In this document: positions 1 through 9,347 of the stretch, in pieces | Position numbering within the stretch: position 1 is the stretch's first letter | Layout: every line of letters begins with the position of its first letter | Assembly (NCBI GenBank): GCA_002844335.1 | Contig: CP019154.1 | Coordinates: forward strand, 2,666,001 to 2,730,000 | From: Haloarcula taiwanensis | GTDB taxonomy: Archaea > Halobacteriota > Halobacteria > Halobacteriales > Haloarculaceae | Direction: 5' to 3' | DNA length: 64,000 nt | Made by a program: the position numbers and the translations under genes | Notes under the pieces: generated by a model | What the model saw: the letters and a program-made list of their open reading frames with translations, nothing else | Databases searched by the model: none | Told to the model about the DNA's origin: nothing

Positions 1-119
1 AGTTCACCGCGACGGACGGCCTGCACGGTGTAGGACCACTTTCGAACTGTTCGGGCGGGCATCGTGGCGAGCGTCTTGACATCGTCGCTGAGCTTCCGGG
101 CGATTGCACCGAGCAACAT
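1..119 (-). CDS. Sugar ABC transporter permease, MalG-like (N-terminal fragment)
   Basis: Only the first 39 codons are in the window; the gene runs off the left edge. The ATG shares one base with the stop of the upstream permease gene (TGATG junction), which indicates translational coupling in one operon. The visible N-terminus is basic and polar (MLLGAIARKL, then a run ending in RRGE), as expected for the cytoplasmic lead of a MalG-type inner-membrane subunit before its first helix. The call as the second permease rests mainly on position after the binding protein and MalF-like genes. No membrane segment or EAA motif is visible, so the assignment is an inference from operon order. Confidence 0.7.
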   Translation of the reverse strand, partial: MLLGAIARKLSDDVKTLATMPARTVRKWSYTVQAVRRGE

Positions 120-1081
120 CAGTCGTTCACCCCGTCTGCGAGTTTGCCTTTCTTCACGTTGAGCCACATGAACGCGCCGATGAAGGCGAGCGCGATGATG
201 CTGATTGCCGCGCCGCGGCCGTACTGCTGGAACGACAGCGCCTCGCGGTACCCGTAGACGACGATGAGTTCGTTCGCCCGTGCCGGGCCGCCCTGATTAA
301 ACACGAACGGGATGAGGAACTGCTGGAACGACGCCGCCGACGTGAGAATCGACGCGAACAGGACGGGCCGCTTAATCGACGGCAGGGTGATGTGGGCAAA
401 GCGTGCGAGAAACCCCGCGCCGTCGACGACGGCCGCCTCGTGGAGTTCCTCGGGTACGTCCTGGAGCGCGCTGACGGTGATGATGACCATGAACGGGTAC
501 GCCAGCCACGCCTCCGTGACGTTGTACGCGACGAAGGCGGTCCAGCGGCCCGAGAGCCACGCGACCGAACTCGCCCCGAACGCGGTCAGTAGCTGATTCA
601 TCAGTCCGAACTCGGCGGAGCTGAAGATGCCGCGCCACACCGTGATGGTGAAAATCGGCGGCAGCCCCATCGGGAAGATGATAAGCGAGCGCAGGACGCG
701 CTTGCCGCGGACGAGGTCACTGGTCACGATAAGCGCGATAGCGAGGCTCGCCCCGATCTTGAGCGTGACGCTCGTGGCGACGAACAGCCAGGTGACGCCG
801 AAGGAGTTCCAGAACTGGCCGTCGGTCAGCACGTCGGCGTAGTTCTCTAGCCCGACGAACAGCGCGTCGCCGAACGTGAGCACGGCGACGACGCCCTCGC
901 CGGCGAACAGGTTGGCCGGCTCTGCGTTCGTAAAGGAGATCCCCAGCAGGTAGAGGACCGGGAACAGCATGAACGCCGAGAAGACAAACAGCCCCGGAAG
1001 TACTAGCAGTAACGACGCGTCGTCCCGCGTCAGAAACGGGACCGATTCGATCCGGTCCGCCGCTCGTGAAACGGTACTCAT
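119..1081 (-). CDS. Sugar ABC transporter permease, MalF-like
   Basis: This 320-residue integral membrane protein is one of two permeases of a carbohydrate importer. After a short cytoplasmic lead, a first helix appears around residues 25-50 (LLVLPGLFVFSAFMLFPVLY), with further helices around 95-120, 130-150, 185-205 and 290-310. The cytoplasmic EAA-type loop is visible as ELHEAAVVDGAG near residue 215, the docking site for the ATPase. It lies 9 bases after the binding-protein gene and overlaps the next permease by one base. The ATPase is not in this operon but lies on the other strand at 4759-5925. Substrate is inferred as malto-oligosaccharide from the flanking hydrolases. Confidence 0.9.
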   Translation of the reverse strand: MSTVSRAADRIESVPFLTRDDASLLLVLPGLFVFSAFMLFPVLYLLGISFTNAEPANLFAGEGVVAVLTFGDALFVGLENYADVLTDGQFWNSFGVTWLFVATSVTLKIGASLAIALIVTSDLVRGKRVLRSLIIFPMGLPPIFTITVWRGIFSSAEFGLMNQLLTAFGASSVAWLSGRWTAFVAYNVTEAWLAYPFMVIITVSALQDVPEELHEAAVVDGAGFLARFAHITLPSIKRPVLFASILTSAASFQQFLIPFVFNQGGPARANELIVVYGYREALSFQQYGRGAAISIIALAFIGAFMWLNVKKGKLADGVND

Positions 1082-1090
1082 GGGCAGTTC

Positions 1091-2362
1091 TTACTCCCAG
1101 TTGCTGCGGATTTCTTCGGCGGCGGTCGTCAGTGCGTCCTCGGCGCTCGCGTCGCCGTTGAACGCTTCGATGAGGGCGTTCTCGAGCGGCGACCACACCT
1201 TGTTCATGCGCGGGTCGGTCGGCATCGGGACGCCCTGACTGACGGTCTGGGAGTACGTCTGGACGTGGTCAGGAAGATCGTCACTGCCGACGAGGCTGTC
1301 GAGCACCGGAATCGCGCCCTGTTCTTGAGCGAGGCGCGTGGCGTGGTCCTCGTTGGTAGCGAACCACTCGACGAAGTTCCGGGCGGCCGTGGCATCGGCT
1401 CCGCCCTCGCTCATTGCGTCCGCGAAGTACCACATCGAGATACCGGTGTACGGCGTCACCTCGCCGCCGTCGATCTCTGGGAACGTCGCCACTTCGTAGT
1501 TCACGTCGCTCTGGTTCAGCGTCGCCAGGTACCACGGCCCGTTGACTGCGAAGGCGGCGTTGCCCTCCGAGAACGTCGCGGCCTGCGGTTCGTAGTTCGG
1601 GTCGTCGGGCATGTACGGACGGAGGGTATCGAGAGCGAACTGAAGCCCCTCGATAGCTTCGTCGGCATCCAGCCCGAGCGCCGGGTCCTGCTCCGGGTCG
1701 AAGTAGTAGCCGCCGAAGGCCTGGATCCACCCGCTCGTGAAGTACGGGTCGAACGGCGCGGCGAGCCCGTACTGGCTGCTGCTCGGGTCGTGGTACTCCT
1801 CCATTGCCGCTACCATGTCGTCAATAGTTTCAGGTGGTTCAGCGACGATATCGGTGTTGTAGATGAGCGTTACCGTCTCCGCCGAGTGCGGGAGGCCGAC
1901 GACGGCGTCGTCGAACTGGACGGCAGAGGCTGCGGCGTCGGTGAACTGGTCGAGACTCACGGAGAGTTCGTCGGACTGGTCGACGACGAACTCCCGCTGG
2001 TAGTAGTCGCCGACCCAGTCGTGTGCCCACTCGAATATCTCCGGCCCCTGTCCGGCCGGAATAGCGCTCGTGGTCTTCTTTTCCATGTTGGAGATATCCG
2101 ACCCATCGACGCCGAACTCTGTCTCGCTCGCGAACGTCTGCATCGCGTCCTTGCGTGCAGGAATCTCCGAGTCCTGAAGCTGGTACCACGCCGTCGCGGT
2201 CCCGCCGGACTGCTGACTCCCATCGCTTGCCCCGTCGTCCGAGCCGCCGGAAGCCGTTTCGCCGTCCGAGCCGCCACTGCCCTGCTCTTGCACACTACAG
2301 CCAGCAAGGGCTGTAGCCGCCCCGACACCGCCGATCCGTTTGAGCACCGTCCGTCGTTCCAT
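1091..2362 (-). CDS. Sugar ABC transporter substrate-binding lipoprotein, MalE-like
   Basis: An extracellular solute-binding protein of family 1, about 423 residues from the chosen start. The N-terminus MERRTVLKRIGGVGAATALAGC holds a twin-arginine motif followed by a hydrophobic stretch and a lipobox cysteine, so it should be exported folded and anchored by lipid. A Ser/Gly/Asp-rich linker follows, then the mature binding domain. Two in-frame starts lie upstream (2368 and 2398), but this one places the RR motif at the very N-terminus. It is the first gene of the permease operon. The divergent gene is a GH13 enzyme, which supports a maltodextrin ligand; the ligand itself cannot be read from sequence. 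Confidence 0.88.
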   Translation of the reverse strand: MERRTVLKRIGGVGAATALAGCSVQEQGSGGSDGETASGGSDDGASDGSQQSGGTATAWYQLQDSEIPARKDAMQTFASETEFGVDGSDISNMEKKTTSAIPAGQGPEIFEWAHDWVGDYYQREFVVDQSDELSVSLDQFTDAAASAVQFDDAVVGLPHSAETVTLIYNTDIVAEPPETIDDMVAAMEEYHDPSSSQYGLAAPFDPYFTSGWIQAFGGYYFDPEQDPALGLDADEAIEGLQFALDTLRPYMPDDPNYEPQAATFSEGNAAFAVNGPWYLATLNQSDVNYEVATFPEIDGGEVTPYTGISMWYFADAMSEGGADATAARNFVEWFATNEDHATRLAQEQGAIPVLDSLVGSDDLPDHVQTYSQTVSQGVPMPTDPRMNKVWSPLENALIEAFNGDASAEDALTTAAEEIRSNWE

Positions 2363-2578
2363 TGTCATGGATAGATATGGGATGAAATAGTCCTTCATAA
2401 CTTAAATCATTCGGAAATAGAAGGAGACAATGATGACAGATTCAGAGAGACAGCACAGATGTACCTCGCTGTGTGTCGGTTTCAGTAAGTCCGCTTCTCA
2501 GAAGTAGTGAAGTGATATTTTTTCTGAAATTGGACCAGAAGCGTAACACTCACAGTACCGACCCCGTACCGTAGGCGT

Positions 2579-4666
2579 ATGCACCATCCAGGCCCGCCGC
2601 GGTTCGCCACCGTCGGCGAATCTGTCGAACTGGCCCCGCGCCGGCCCGACCCCGGCATGGCCGCCGAGTGGCGGTTACTCGAGCGGCCAGCGGCGAGTAC
2701 GGCGACGCTTGACGGCGGCCCAGTCTGTCACCTCGAGCCGGATACCTCAGGTGTCTATCGAGCCGAGCTAACCACCACAGATAGTACACATGAGCAAATC
2801 ATCCGAGCGTTCCCGGCCGTCACCGAGACCATCCGGTTCAGCGTCACCGAAGACGACTTCGACGGCGAGGACATCGCCGTCGCCGACCGCGCCGTCGTCA
2901 TCGGGAAGTTCAACGACTTCACGATGGGGACACACTGGGCCGAGCGGGACGGTGACGAGTGGGTCCTCGAGGCGGACCTGCCGCCCGGGACCCACCACGC
3001 CATTTTCAGTTTCGACGGGTCCTTCGAGTCGACCGCGACCGACGAGGTCACCGTCGAAGGCCCCGGTCGACCCCGGATCGAGCTCACCAGTGCGACAGAA
3101 GACGGGTCCCTCGTTGTCTCGGCGGATACTCACGCGGCCCCGTCAGGGAGCGAGCCCGCGGTAGAGTTTTACCTCGACGGCCGAGACGCGCTGGAAGAGT
3201 CGGCTGTGAGCATCCACGGCGACGATCTCCGGGTGCCACGGGACGCACTACCCGAAACGGCCCGCGTTCACGCGGTTGCCGTCTCCGAGCGCCACAGCGT
3301 CGCTGATACGCTGGTCGTGGAACACGGCAGGGAAAACGAGAGCGCGGACACAGGCGCGACGGTGTCCGTCTCGCGGCCGGCAGACCCGCCGGCCTGGGCC
3401 GGCGATGCCACCATCTACGAGATATTCGTCCGGTCGTTCGCCGGCGAAACCGTCGACACGACCTTCGAGGCCATCGAGCGGCGGGTCCCCTATATCGAGT
3501 CACTTGGCGTCGACGTGGTCTGGCTCACCCCCGTTCAGGCCAGTCCGACTCGACACGGCTACCACATTACGGACTTCTTCGATACTGCGACAGACCTGGG
3601 AACGCGCGAGGAGTTCGAGTCGCTGGTCGACCGGCTCCACGACGCGGGAATCCGGGTCGTCTTCGATTTAGTCATCAACCACACCTCGCGGGACCATCCG
3701 GCCTTCCAGCTCCACCGGACTGGCGTCCCCGAGTACGCCGACTACTACGAGCGCGTCCCGGCCGAGCGCGACGTCTCGGATGTCGACTGGGCGGGCGAGG
3801 ACGCGCCGGGCTACTACTTCAACTGGACGCGGATTCCGAACCTCAACTACGACTCGCTCGACGTCCGGCGCTGGATGCTCGACGTGGTAGACGAATGGCG
3901 CGACGTGGTCGACGGCTTTCGCTGTGACGTTGCCTGGGGCGTGCCACACGGGTTCTGGAAGGAGGTCCGCGAGCGGGTGAAAGCCGACGACCCCGAGTTC
4001 CTGCTGCTCGACGAGACAGTCCCGCGAGACGCCGCCTTCGCCGAGAACGAGTTCGACGTGCATTACGACACGGACCTGTTCGACACGCTGCGCGATATCG
4101 GGACCGGCGAGGAGCCGGCGTCGGCGCTGTTCGAAGCGCTTGACGCGACGGCCGAGCACGGCTACCCCGACCGCGCCGGCCACATGCGCTACGTCGACAA
4201 CCACGACGAAGACCGCTATATCGACGAGTGCGGGGCCGCACCGCTTCGGGCGGCCGTCGGGGCCACGTTCACGCTCCCAGGAACGCCGATGATATACGCC
4301 GGGCAGGAGCGCGGCGTCGAACAACAGCGCGGGACGATGCGGTGGCACGACGGCGACAGCGCGCTGACCGACTTCCACCGGCGACTGGTCGCGCTGCGAG
4401 CGGACCACGCCGCACTCCGCGCGCCCGGGGTGCATCCGGTTCCCCACACGGTTGAAACAGGCGCTTCGGACGGAGTCGTCGCGTACGAGCGCACCGACGG
4501 TGATGAGACGCTGGTGATCGTTCTGTACTTCGGCGACGGCACGGCGAGCGTCTCACTTGATAGCGCAGTCGGGGACACTGACCTCCTCAGCGGCACGCCG
4601 GTCGGTAGCGACGGGACGATTGCGGTCGGAGATGTCGTCGTGGTACCGGCGACGAGAGAGCGCTGA
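2579..4666 (+). CDS. GH13 alpha-amylase family glycosidase (cyclomaltodextrinase/neopullulanase-like)
   Basis: A 695-residue enzyme. About 270 N-terminal residues form beta-rich, starch-binding-like domains (with GKFNDFTMG, typical of an early-set module), followed by the TIM barrel from GDATIYEIFVRSF. The four GH13 regions are present: DLVINH (Asp363), GFRCDVAW with nucleophile Asp450, LLDETV with acid/base Glu479, and VDNHDED with Asp543. A small C-terminal beta domain ends the protein. No signal peptide is seen, so it should act in the cytoplasm on imported maltodextrins. It diverges from the importer operon and lies 92 bases before the ATPase gene. Exact specificity (cyclodextrinase, neopullulanase or alpha-amylase) is not resolved. 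Confidence 0.9.
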   Translation: MHHPGPPRFATVGESVELAPRRPDPGMAAEWRLLERPAASTATLDGGPVCHLEPDTSGVYRAELTTTDSTHEQIIRAFPAVTETIRFSVTEDDFDGEDIAVADRAVVIGKFNDFTMGTHWAERDGDEWVLEADLPPGTHHAIFSFDGSFESTATDEVTVEGPGRPRIELTSATEDGSLVVSADTHAAPSGSEPAVEFYLDGRDALEESAVSIHGDDLRVPRDALPETARVHAVAVSERHSVADTLVVEHGRENESADTGATVSVSRPADPPAWAGDATIYEIFVRSFAGETVDTTFEAIERRVPYIESLGVDVVWLTPVQASPTRHGYHITDFFDTATDLGTREEFESLVDRLHDAGIRVVFDLVINHTSRDHPAFQLHRTGVPEYADYYERVPAERDVSDVDWAGEDAPGYYFNWTRIPNLNYDSLDVRRWMLDVVDEWRDVVDGFRCDVAWGVPHGFWKEVRERVKADDPEFLLLDETVPRDAAFAENEFDVHYDTDLFDTLRDIGTGEEPASALFEALDATAEHGYPDRAGHMRYVDNHDEDRYIDECGAAPLRAAVGATFTLPGTPMIYAGQERGVEQQRGTMRWHDGDSALTDFHRRLVALRADHAALRAPGVHPVPHTVETGASDGVVAYERTDGDETLVIVLYFGDGTASVSLDSAVGDTDLLSGTPVGSDGTIAVGDVVVVPATRER

Positions 4667-4758
4667 CAGCGCCCGGTTCCGCACCCGAGCCGATTCGGCT
4701 AGAACTTCTATGAAAAATCCCATCAAACTTATTAGCGATGGGTGTGAGACTCTGTGTA

Positions 4759-5925
4759 ATGGCGAGTCTCGAACTAGACGGTCTCCGCAAGGAGTTCGAC
4801 GGTGGCTCCATCGTGGCAGTCGACGACATCGATCTGTCCATCGACGATGGGGAGTTCGTAACCGTCGTCGGCCCCTCGGGGTGTGGGAAGTCAACGACAC
4901 TGCGGATGATTGCCGGCCTCGAACGGCCGACGAGCGGCCGTATCCGCATCGGCGACGAAGACGTGACCGACGTCCACGCCCGCAAGCGTGACGTGGCGAT
5001 GGTGTTCCAGAACTACGCACTGTACCCGCACAAGTCCATCCGGCAGAACATGGCGTTCGGTCTCCGGATGAGTACGGACCTCTCGAAGGCCGAACGGCAA
5101 GAGCGAGTCACCGAAACGGCCGAGATGATGGGTATCGGCGACCTGCTGGATGACACGCCGGACCAGCTCTCCGGGGGGCAGAAACAGCGTGTCGCGCTCG
5201 GGCGCGCCATCGTCCGTGAGCCGGACGTGTTCCTCTTCGACGAGCCACTCAGCAACCTCGACGCGAAGCTCCGGACGACGATGCGGACGGAGATCCAGCG
5301 GCTGCAAGAGGAGCTCGGGATTACGGCCGTCTACGTCACCCACGACCAAGAAGAAGCGATGACGATGGGCGACCGCATCGTCATTCTCAACGACGGGAAA
5401 CTCCAGCAGGCCGGTCGCCCGAAGACGGTGTACGAGAACCCGACGAACCAGTTCGTCGGCGGCTTCGTCGGCTCACCCTCGATGAATTTCCTCGATGTGA
5501 CCGCAGAGCCGCTCGGGAGCGGCGTGCGGCTCACCGGCGCACACGATGACTTCTCCTATGACCTCACGGGCGGCCGCGCCGGTTCCGTCGGTGATATCCA
5601 GCAGGGGTCGTACACGCTTGGTATCCGCCCGGAACACGTTTCGGTCAGCAATGGTGGCGATCAGGACGCCGTCCCGGCGACGGTCGACGTGCTCGAACCC
5701 ATCGGCAGCGACAATTACCTCTATCTCGATCTGGGCGAATCGAAGACCGGATTCGAGGGCGACGGCGCACCGGATTTCATCGCCAGAGTCAGCACTGACG
5801 TGGAGCCGGCCATCGGCGACCGCGTGCAGGTGTCGTTCGACGAATCCGCCGTCCATCTGTTCGACCCGGAGACAGGCGAGGCAGTCACAGCCGGCGAGGA
5901 CACGCCCGTTGCAGCGCCGCAGTAG
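4759..5925 (+). CDS. Carbohydrate ABC transporter ATPase, MalK/MsmX-like
   Basis: A 388-residue ATP-binding subunit. Walker A is GPSGCGKST (residues 39-47), the Q-loop is FQNYALYPH, the signature is LSGGQKQR, Walker B is VFLFDEP and the switch His is in YVTHDQEEA. The C-terminal 140 residues form the regulatory TOBE/OB region typical of MalK-type ATPases. An in-frame ATG at 4738 would add seven residues (MGVRLCV) that do not fit the family, so MASLELDG is taken as the start. A TATA-like stretch (AACTTATTA) lies about 30 bases upstream. It probably powers the permeases encoded at 1-1081 on the other strand. Confidence 0.93.
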   Translation: MASLELDGLRKEFDGGSIVAVDDIDLSIDDGEFVTVVGPSGCGKSTTLRMIAGLERPTSGRIRIGDEDVTDVHARKRDVAMVFQNYALYPHKSIRQNMAFGLRMSTDLSKAERQERVTETAEMMGIGDLLDDTPDQLSGGQKQRVALGRAIVREPDVFLFDEPLSNLDAKLRTTMRTEIQRLQEELGITAVYVTHDQEEAMTMGDRIVILNDGKLQQAGRPKTVYENPTNQFVGGFVGSPSMNFLDVTAEPLGSGVRLTGAHDDFSYDLTGGRAGSVGDIQQGSYTLGIRPEHVSVSNGGDQDAVPATVDVLEPIGSDNYLYLDLGESKTGFEGDGAPDFIARVSTDVEPAIGDRVQVSFDESAVHLFDPETGEAVTAGEDTPVAAPQ

Positions 5926-6070
5926 GGCGATAGCCAGTGATCCACGGTCAGACGTAGTCGCTGTTTTCGGCTAGTTATAGAGTCCCTACGGCCATCCGCT
6001 GCGTTTTCGAACGTCAAGCAGCGCGGTCCGCGTAACGCGGGGCCTCGCGAGCGCCCAGTGACGCGGTGCT

Positions 6071-8089
6071 TTACTCGCGGACGCTCAGCGGCTCGGCGGT
6101 GAGTTCCCCGGCGTCAGCGAGGTGGGCCACAGTTGCCAGCCGGAGCGCGTGGGGCCAGCCAAGCGGCGTGCCACAGTCCGGCGTCCCGTCGTCGAACAGT
6201 TGCTCGGGGAGGTACCCGCTGGACTGAACGAGCGAGCCACCGGGAAGAATCTCTGCCAGCAGGTCCCGGGACCGGGCGTAGGCCGCCGTCGCTCGGCTGT
6301 CGTCAGCGTCACGCAAGAGGGTCCCCAGCTGTGCGGCACTGTTTGCGCCCCACGCCGTCGAGACGGTCCAGACTTTCTCGCGGTCCTGCGAGCCGCGTCG
6401 CCAGTCGTCGCCCTCGAAACGCACGAGGCCGCGGATATCGCCGGTGTCCCGTTCCAGCCCGTCGAGTGTCGTCTCGACGTGGGTACAGAGCCGGTCGCGG
6501 GTCTCTGCCGGCAGGTCGACCGTCTGGGCGGCGGCGCGACAGGCCGCTGGGAGGGCCAGCGTCGCAGAGTCCAGTCGGTCGTCAATGGTCCCGTCATGCT
6601 CGCGGAGGGCGTAGCGGTCGCCGGTCCACAAAGCGTCAAGTGCAGACAGTACCGTCTCGGCCTGGGATCGGGCGTGGTCCCGGAGCGCGGTGGAAACAGG
6701 TGCGCGGGCGACCGCCGCATAGGCGTGCAGGAAGGTCGCGGCAGTGTGCGTGAACCGGCCCTGCATGTTCTCCCAGGCGTTCTGGCAAGCGATAGGGAGG
6801 CCGTCGTCAGCCAGCGTGTCGTCGATGCTCTCGACGGCGCGCCCGAGCGTGGCTTCGATGCGCTCCGGGTCGGCCGGGTCGCCGGTCCGGAGGTACGCCG
6901 CGAGGAAGGTGGTGACGCTCGCGGTCTGGTCGGCCTGGTAGTCCGCGTCCGAGCCGCTTTCGAGCCGGGCGTTCGCCCAGCCCGGCGCGAGCGTTTCGTC
7001 GCCGGGCCAGACGCGGTGGGGCCAACTCCCGTCCGGTTGCTGGGTGCGACAGTAGAATTCGGCGGAGCGCTGGTGCCACGAATCGAGCCCGAGGTCGAAC
7101 GTCCCGTCGGCTTCGAGCAGGAACGCCGCGATCTCGGCGTCATCGCGGAACCACGTGTAGCCATAGCCCCCAGAAGTGACGTAGTACGGGTCGAAGTCGG
7201 GCGCAGCGATTCTGGCACCGTTCGCGGCCGAAAGCAGCGAGAGGACGCGGAGGTCGGCCACGATGCTTTCGTGGCTCGGCGTCTCCGCGGGGACGCTCCA
7301 CCGCCGCTGTGCCTGGCCTGCTTCGAGCACCGTCTCCGAGGTGTAGTGGTCGCTCACCAGCTGGTCGATGGTTGATAGCGCTGCGTCGCGGTCGGTGTCG
7401 GCCGTATCCGTCAGCAGCGTCGCCAGCGTGACGCCGCCGTCGACGAACGGCGCGGACAGCAGGACGCCGCCGGTCAGCGTCGTGTCTTCGTACCGCCGCG
7501 CCCCGGTGGCCCGGGGGAACGAGACGGGGTCGTCGTCGACGAGTTCGGGGAACCGTTCGGGAATCTGGCCCACAGCAGTGTCGAGTTCGGTAGAGACGCC
7601 GATGAAGTCGTGTTCAGAGCGGTGGTATGCCTCGACAGCGTCTCCGTGCATCAGCAGGCTCTGCTGGCCGTTCCGCCCGTCCGGTGCGAAATCGACGAAC
7701 GCCCGCAACGACACGGCAGCAGGCGCGTCGCCGCGAAGCTCGAATCGGGTGACGTGGGCCTGCTCGATGGTGCAGTCCGTCTGGACGACGGCCCAGTCGC
7801 CACAGTTGTGGACCGTCTCGACGACGCCGGCGTCGCCGCAGTACCGCTGGTCGGCGTCGGGACCGAACCACGTCGTCGAGTCCGTCTCGACGCCGAACCG
7901 TGAGCGGTCGATGCCAGTGAGCCCACACAGCGGATAGGAGTAGTCCCGCAGCGAGCCATCGCTGTCGACATGCACCAACCGGCCATCGAGTCCAGAGAAC
8001 ATGCCCGTCGTAGAGCGGAACTCGCCCGGGAACTGGTGGCGACGGTCCCGCGTCCGCTTGAAGTCGTTGAGTGCCGTCCGGAGCGTCAT
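6071..8089 (-). CDS. GH15 glucoamylase-type glycoside hydrolase
   Basis: A 672-residue protein of the prokaryotic glucan 1,4-alpha-glucosidase family. The N-terminal 260 residues are the beta-sandwich domain, followed by an (alpha/alpha)6 barrel. The general acid is the Glu in AWENMQG, and the catalytic base is the Glu in YLPEQLFDDG near the C-terminus. GYGYTWFRDDAEIA and WTVSTAWGANS are family landmarks. The open frame extends about 100 codons upstream, but the chosen ATG (MTLRTALNDFKRT) matches the family start and sits about 30 bases after a TATA-like ATATAAAATAT. No signal peptide is visible. It should release glucose from short maltodextrins, together with the GH13 enzyme. Confidence 0.9.
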   Translation of the reverse strand: MTLRTALNDFKRTRDRRHQFPGEFRSTTGMFSGLDGRLVHVDSDGSLRDYSYPLCGLTGIDRSRFGVETDSTTWFGPDADQRYCGDAGVVETVHNCGDWAVVQTDCTIEQAHVTRFELRGDAPAAVSLRAFVDFAPDGRNGQQSLLMHGDAVEAYHRSEHDFIGVSTELDTAVGQIPERFPELVDDDPVSFPRATGARRYEDTTLTGGVLLSAPFVDGGVTLATLLTDTADTDRDAALSTIDQLVSDHYTSETVLEAGQAQRRWSVPAETPSHESIVADLRVLSLLSAANGARIAAPDFDPYYVTSGGYGYTWFRDDAEIAAFLLEADGTFDLGLDSWHQRSAEFYCRTQQPDGSWPHRVWPGDETLAPGWANARLESGSDADYQADQTASVTTFLAAYLRTGDPADPERIEATLGRAVESIDDTLADDGLPIACQNAWENMQGRFTHTAATFLHAYAAVARAPVSTALRDHARSQAETVLSALDALWTGDRYALREHDGTIDDRLDSATLALPAACRAAAQTVDLPAETRDRLCTHVETTLDGLERDTGDIRGLVRFEGDDWRRGSQDREKVWTVSTAWGANSAAQLGTLLRDADDSRATAAYARSRDLLAEILPGGSLVQSSGYLPEQLFDDGTPDCGTPLGWPHALRLATVAHLADAGELTAEPLSVRE

Positions 8090-8261
8090 TGGAGAGAGAC
8101 ACCACTGGAGGGGATATAAAATATGGTGTAATAGTTTTTCATCCTTGTGACGGCAGCGTCTGGACAGCCGGTGACACGTCTGCCGTCGACGCTCCGAGGG
8201 TGTCTCCGGGCTACAGGGCACCGAAACACAGTTATCCGCCGCCGGTACCAGATGTGAACAG

Positions 8262-9314
8262 ATGGACGATTCGACTCTCAGAGACAGGCTGGGACAACTG
8301 GGCCTGTCGGAGAAGGAAGTCGACACGTACCTGTCGATCCTCGGCAGCGGCGAGGCCACGGCCAGCGAAATCGCCGACGACACCGGCGTCTCCAAACGGT
8401 ACGTCTACAGCATCAGCGAATCGCTCGAAGACCGCGGGTTCGTCGAGGTCAACGACCACGTCGTGCCCACGACAATCCGCGCCCGGCCGCCAGAGGAAGT
8501 CATCGACGTCTTGACCGACCGGCTCGAAGAGATGAGCGGGGCGCTCGATTCTCGATACTCGGCGAGTGCGCGGGAACCGCAGCAGTTCGATGTCATCAAA
8601 TCGCGGGTGACAGTCATCAAGCGGCTCACGGAGTACATCAGAAACGCGGACCGCGAGATTATGCTGTCGGTTCCACAGCAGTACCTGCCCGAGATATCTG
8701 AGGAACTGACCGCGGCCGTCGACCGCGGCGTCCTCGTCATGCTTGTCGTCAGTAGCGCCGACGGTCTGCACCCTGACGACGCGAGCGGGCTGGCCTCCGT
8801 AGTCCGGTCGTGGGACCAGCCGATGCCGATAATGCTGACTGTCGACGCCCAGTTTGGCCTCGTCTCCCCGACAGAAATGGTGACACGCACCAACTCCGAC
8901 CAGCGGGCCATCGCCTTCGTCCAGCAACAGCTCGTCCCGGTGCTGTCGGGGTCGTTCCTCGGGAACTACTGGCTGATGGCGACCGAGGTGACCGTCACCG
9001 ACCCGGCCCCGTTGCCGGCCACCTACCACGACTTCCGCCACGCCGTTCTCCAGGCGACGCTACACCTGCGCGCCGGCCACAGCGTGCAGGTCTCCGCGGA
9101 GGTACGGGCAGTGCAGGCCGACGACGACACCGCCACCATCGAGGGGACCGTCGTCGAGACGAAACAGGGGCTCGTCGAGCCGGGGACCAATTCCTACCCT
9201 ATCGAACACACGCTGATCGTCGCTATCGACGATAGGACCGTCTCGCTGGGCGGCCCCGGGTCGTTCATCGAGGACTACGAGACCGACGCGGTTACGCTCT
9301 CGCTGCCGGAGTGA
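8262..9314 (+). CDS. trmB: TrmB-family sugar-responsive transcriptional regulator
   Basis: A 350-residue regulator. The N-terminal winged helix (residues 1-75, with LSEKEVDTYLSILGSGEATASEIA and KRYVYSISESLEDRGF) is the classic TrmB DNA-binding domain. A short coiled stretch and a sugar-binding C-terminal domain (about 110-350) follow. TrmB proteins bind maltose, trehalose or glucose and switch sugar uptake and gluconeogenic genes. It is divergent from the GH15 gene with about 170 bases between, so it likely controls that gene, the importer and the GH13 gene. I did not find a convincing TACT-type TrmB palindrome in the intergenic regions, so the target set is inferred from position. Confidence 0.88.
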   Translation: MDDSTLRDRLGQLGLSEKEVDTYLSILGSGEATASEIADDTGVSKRYVYSISESLEDRGFVEVNDHVVPTTIRARPPEEVIDVLTDRLEEMSGALDSRYSASAREPQQFDVIKSRVTVIKRLTEYIRNADREIMLSVPQQYLPEISEELTAAVDRGVLVMLVVSSADGLHPDDASGLASVVRSWDQPMPIMLTVDAQFGLVSPTEMVTRTNSDQRAIAFVQQQLVPVLSGSFLGNYWLMATEVTVTDPAPLPATYHDFRHAVLQATLHLRAGHSVQVSAEVRAVQADDDTATIEGTVVETKQGLVEPGTNSYPIEHTLIVAIDDRTVSLGGPGSFIEDYETDAVTLSLPE

Positions 9315-9347
9315 CTGCTATCGTCCCGCCGACGGGTTCCGAGCGGC

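Noticed and set aside
1265-2374. 369-codon frame antisense to the binding-protein gene
   Set aside because: Arg/Val-rich shadow; the opposite strand has a clear Tat lipoprotein.
6122-7375. 417-codon frame antisense to the GH15 gene
   Set aside because: Arg/Gly-rich shadow; GH15 motifs lie on the other strand.
8090-8261. TrmB operator between GH15 and trmB
   Set aside because: No TACT-type palindrome was found; only TATA-like sequence is visible.
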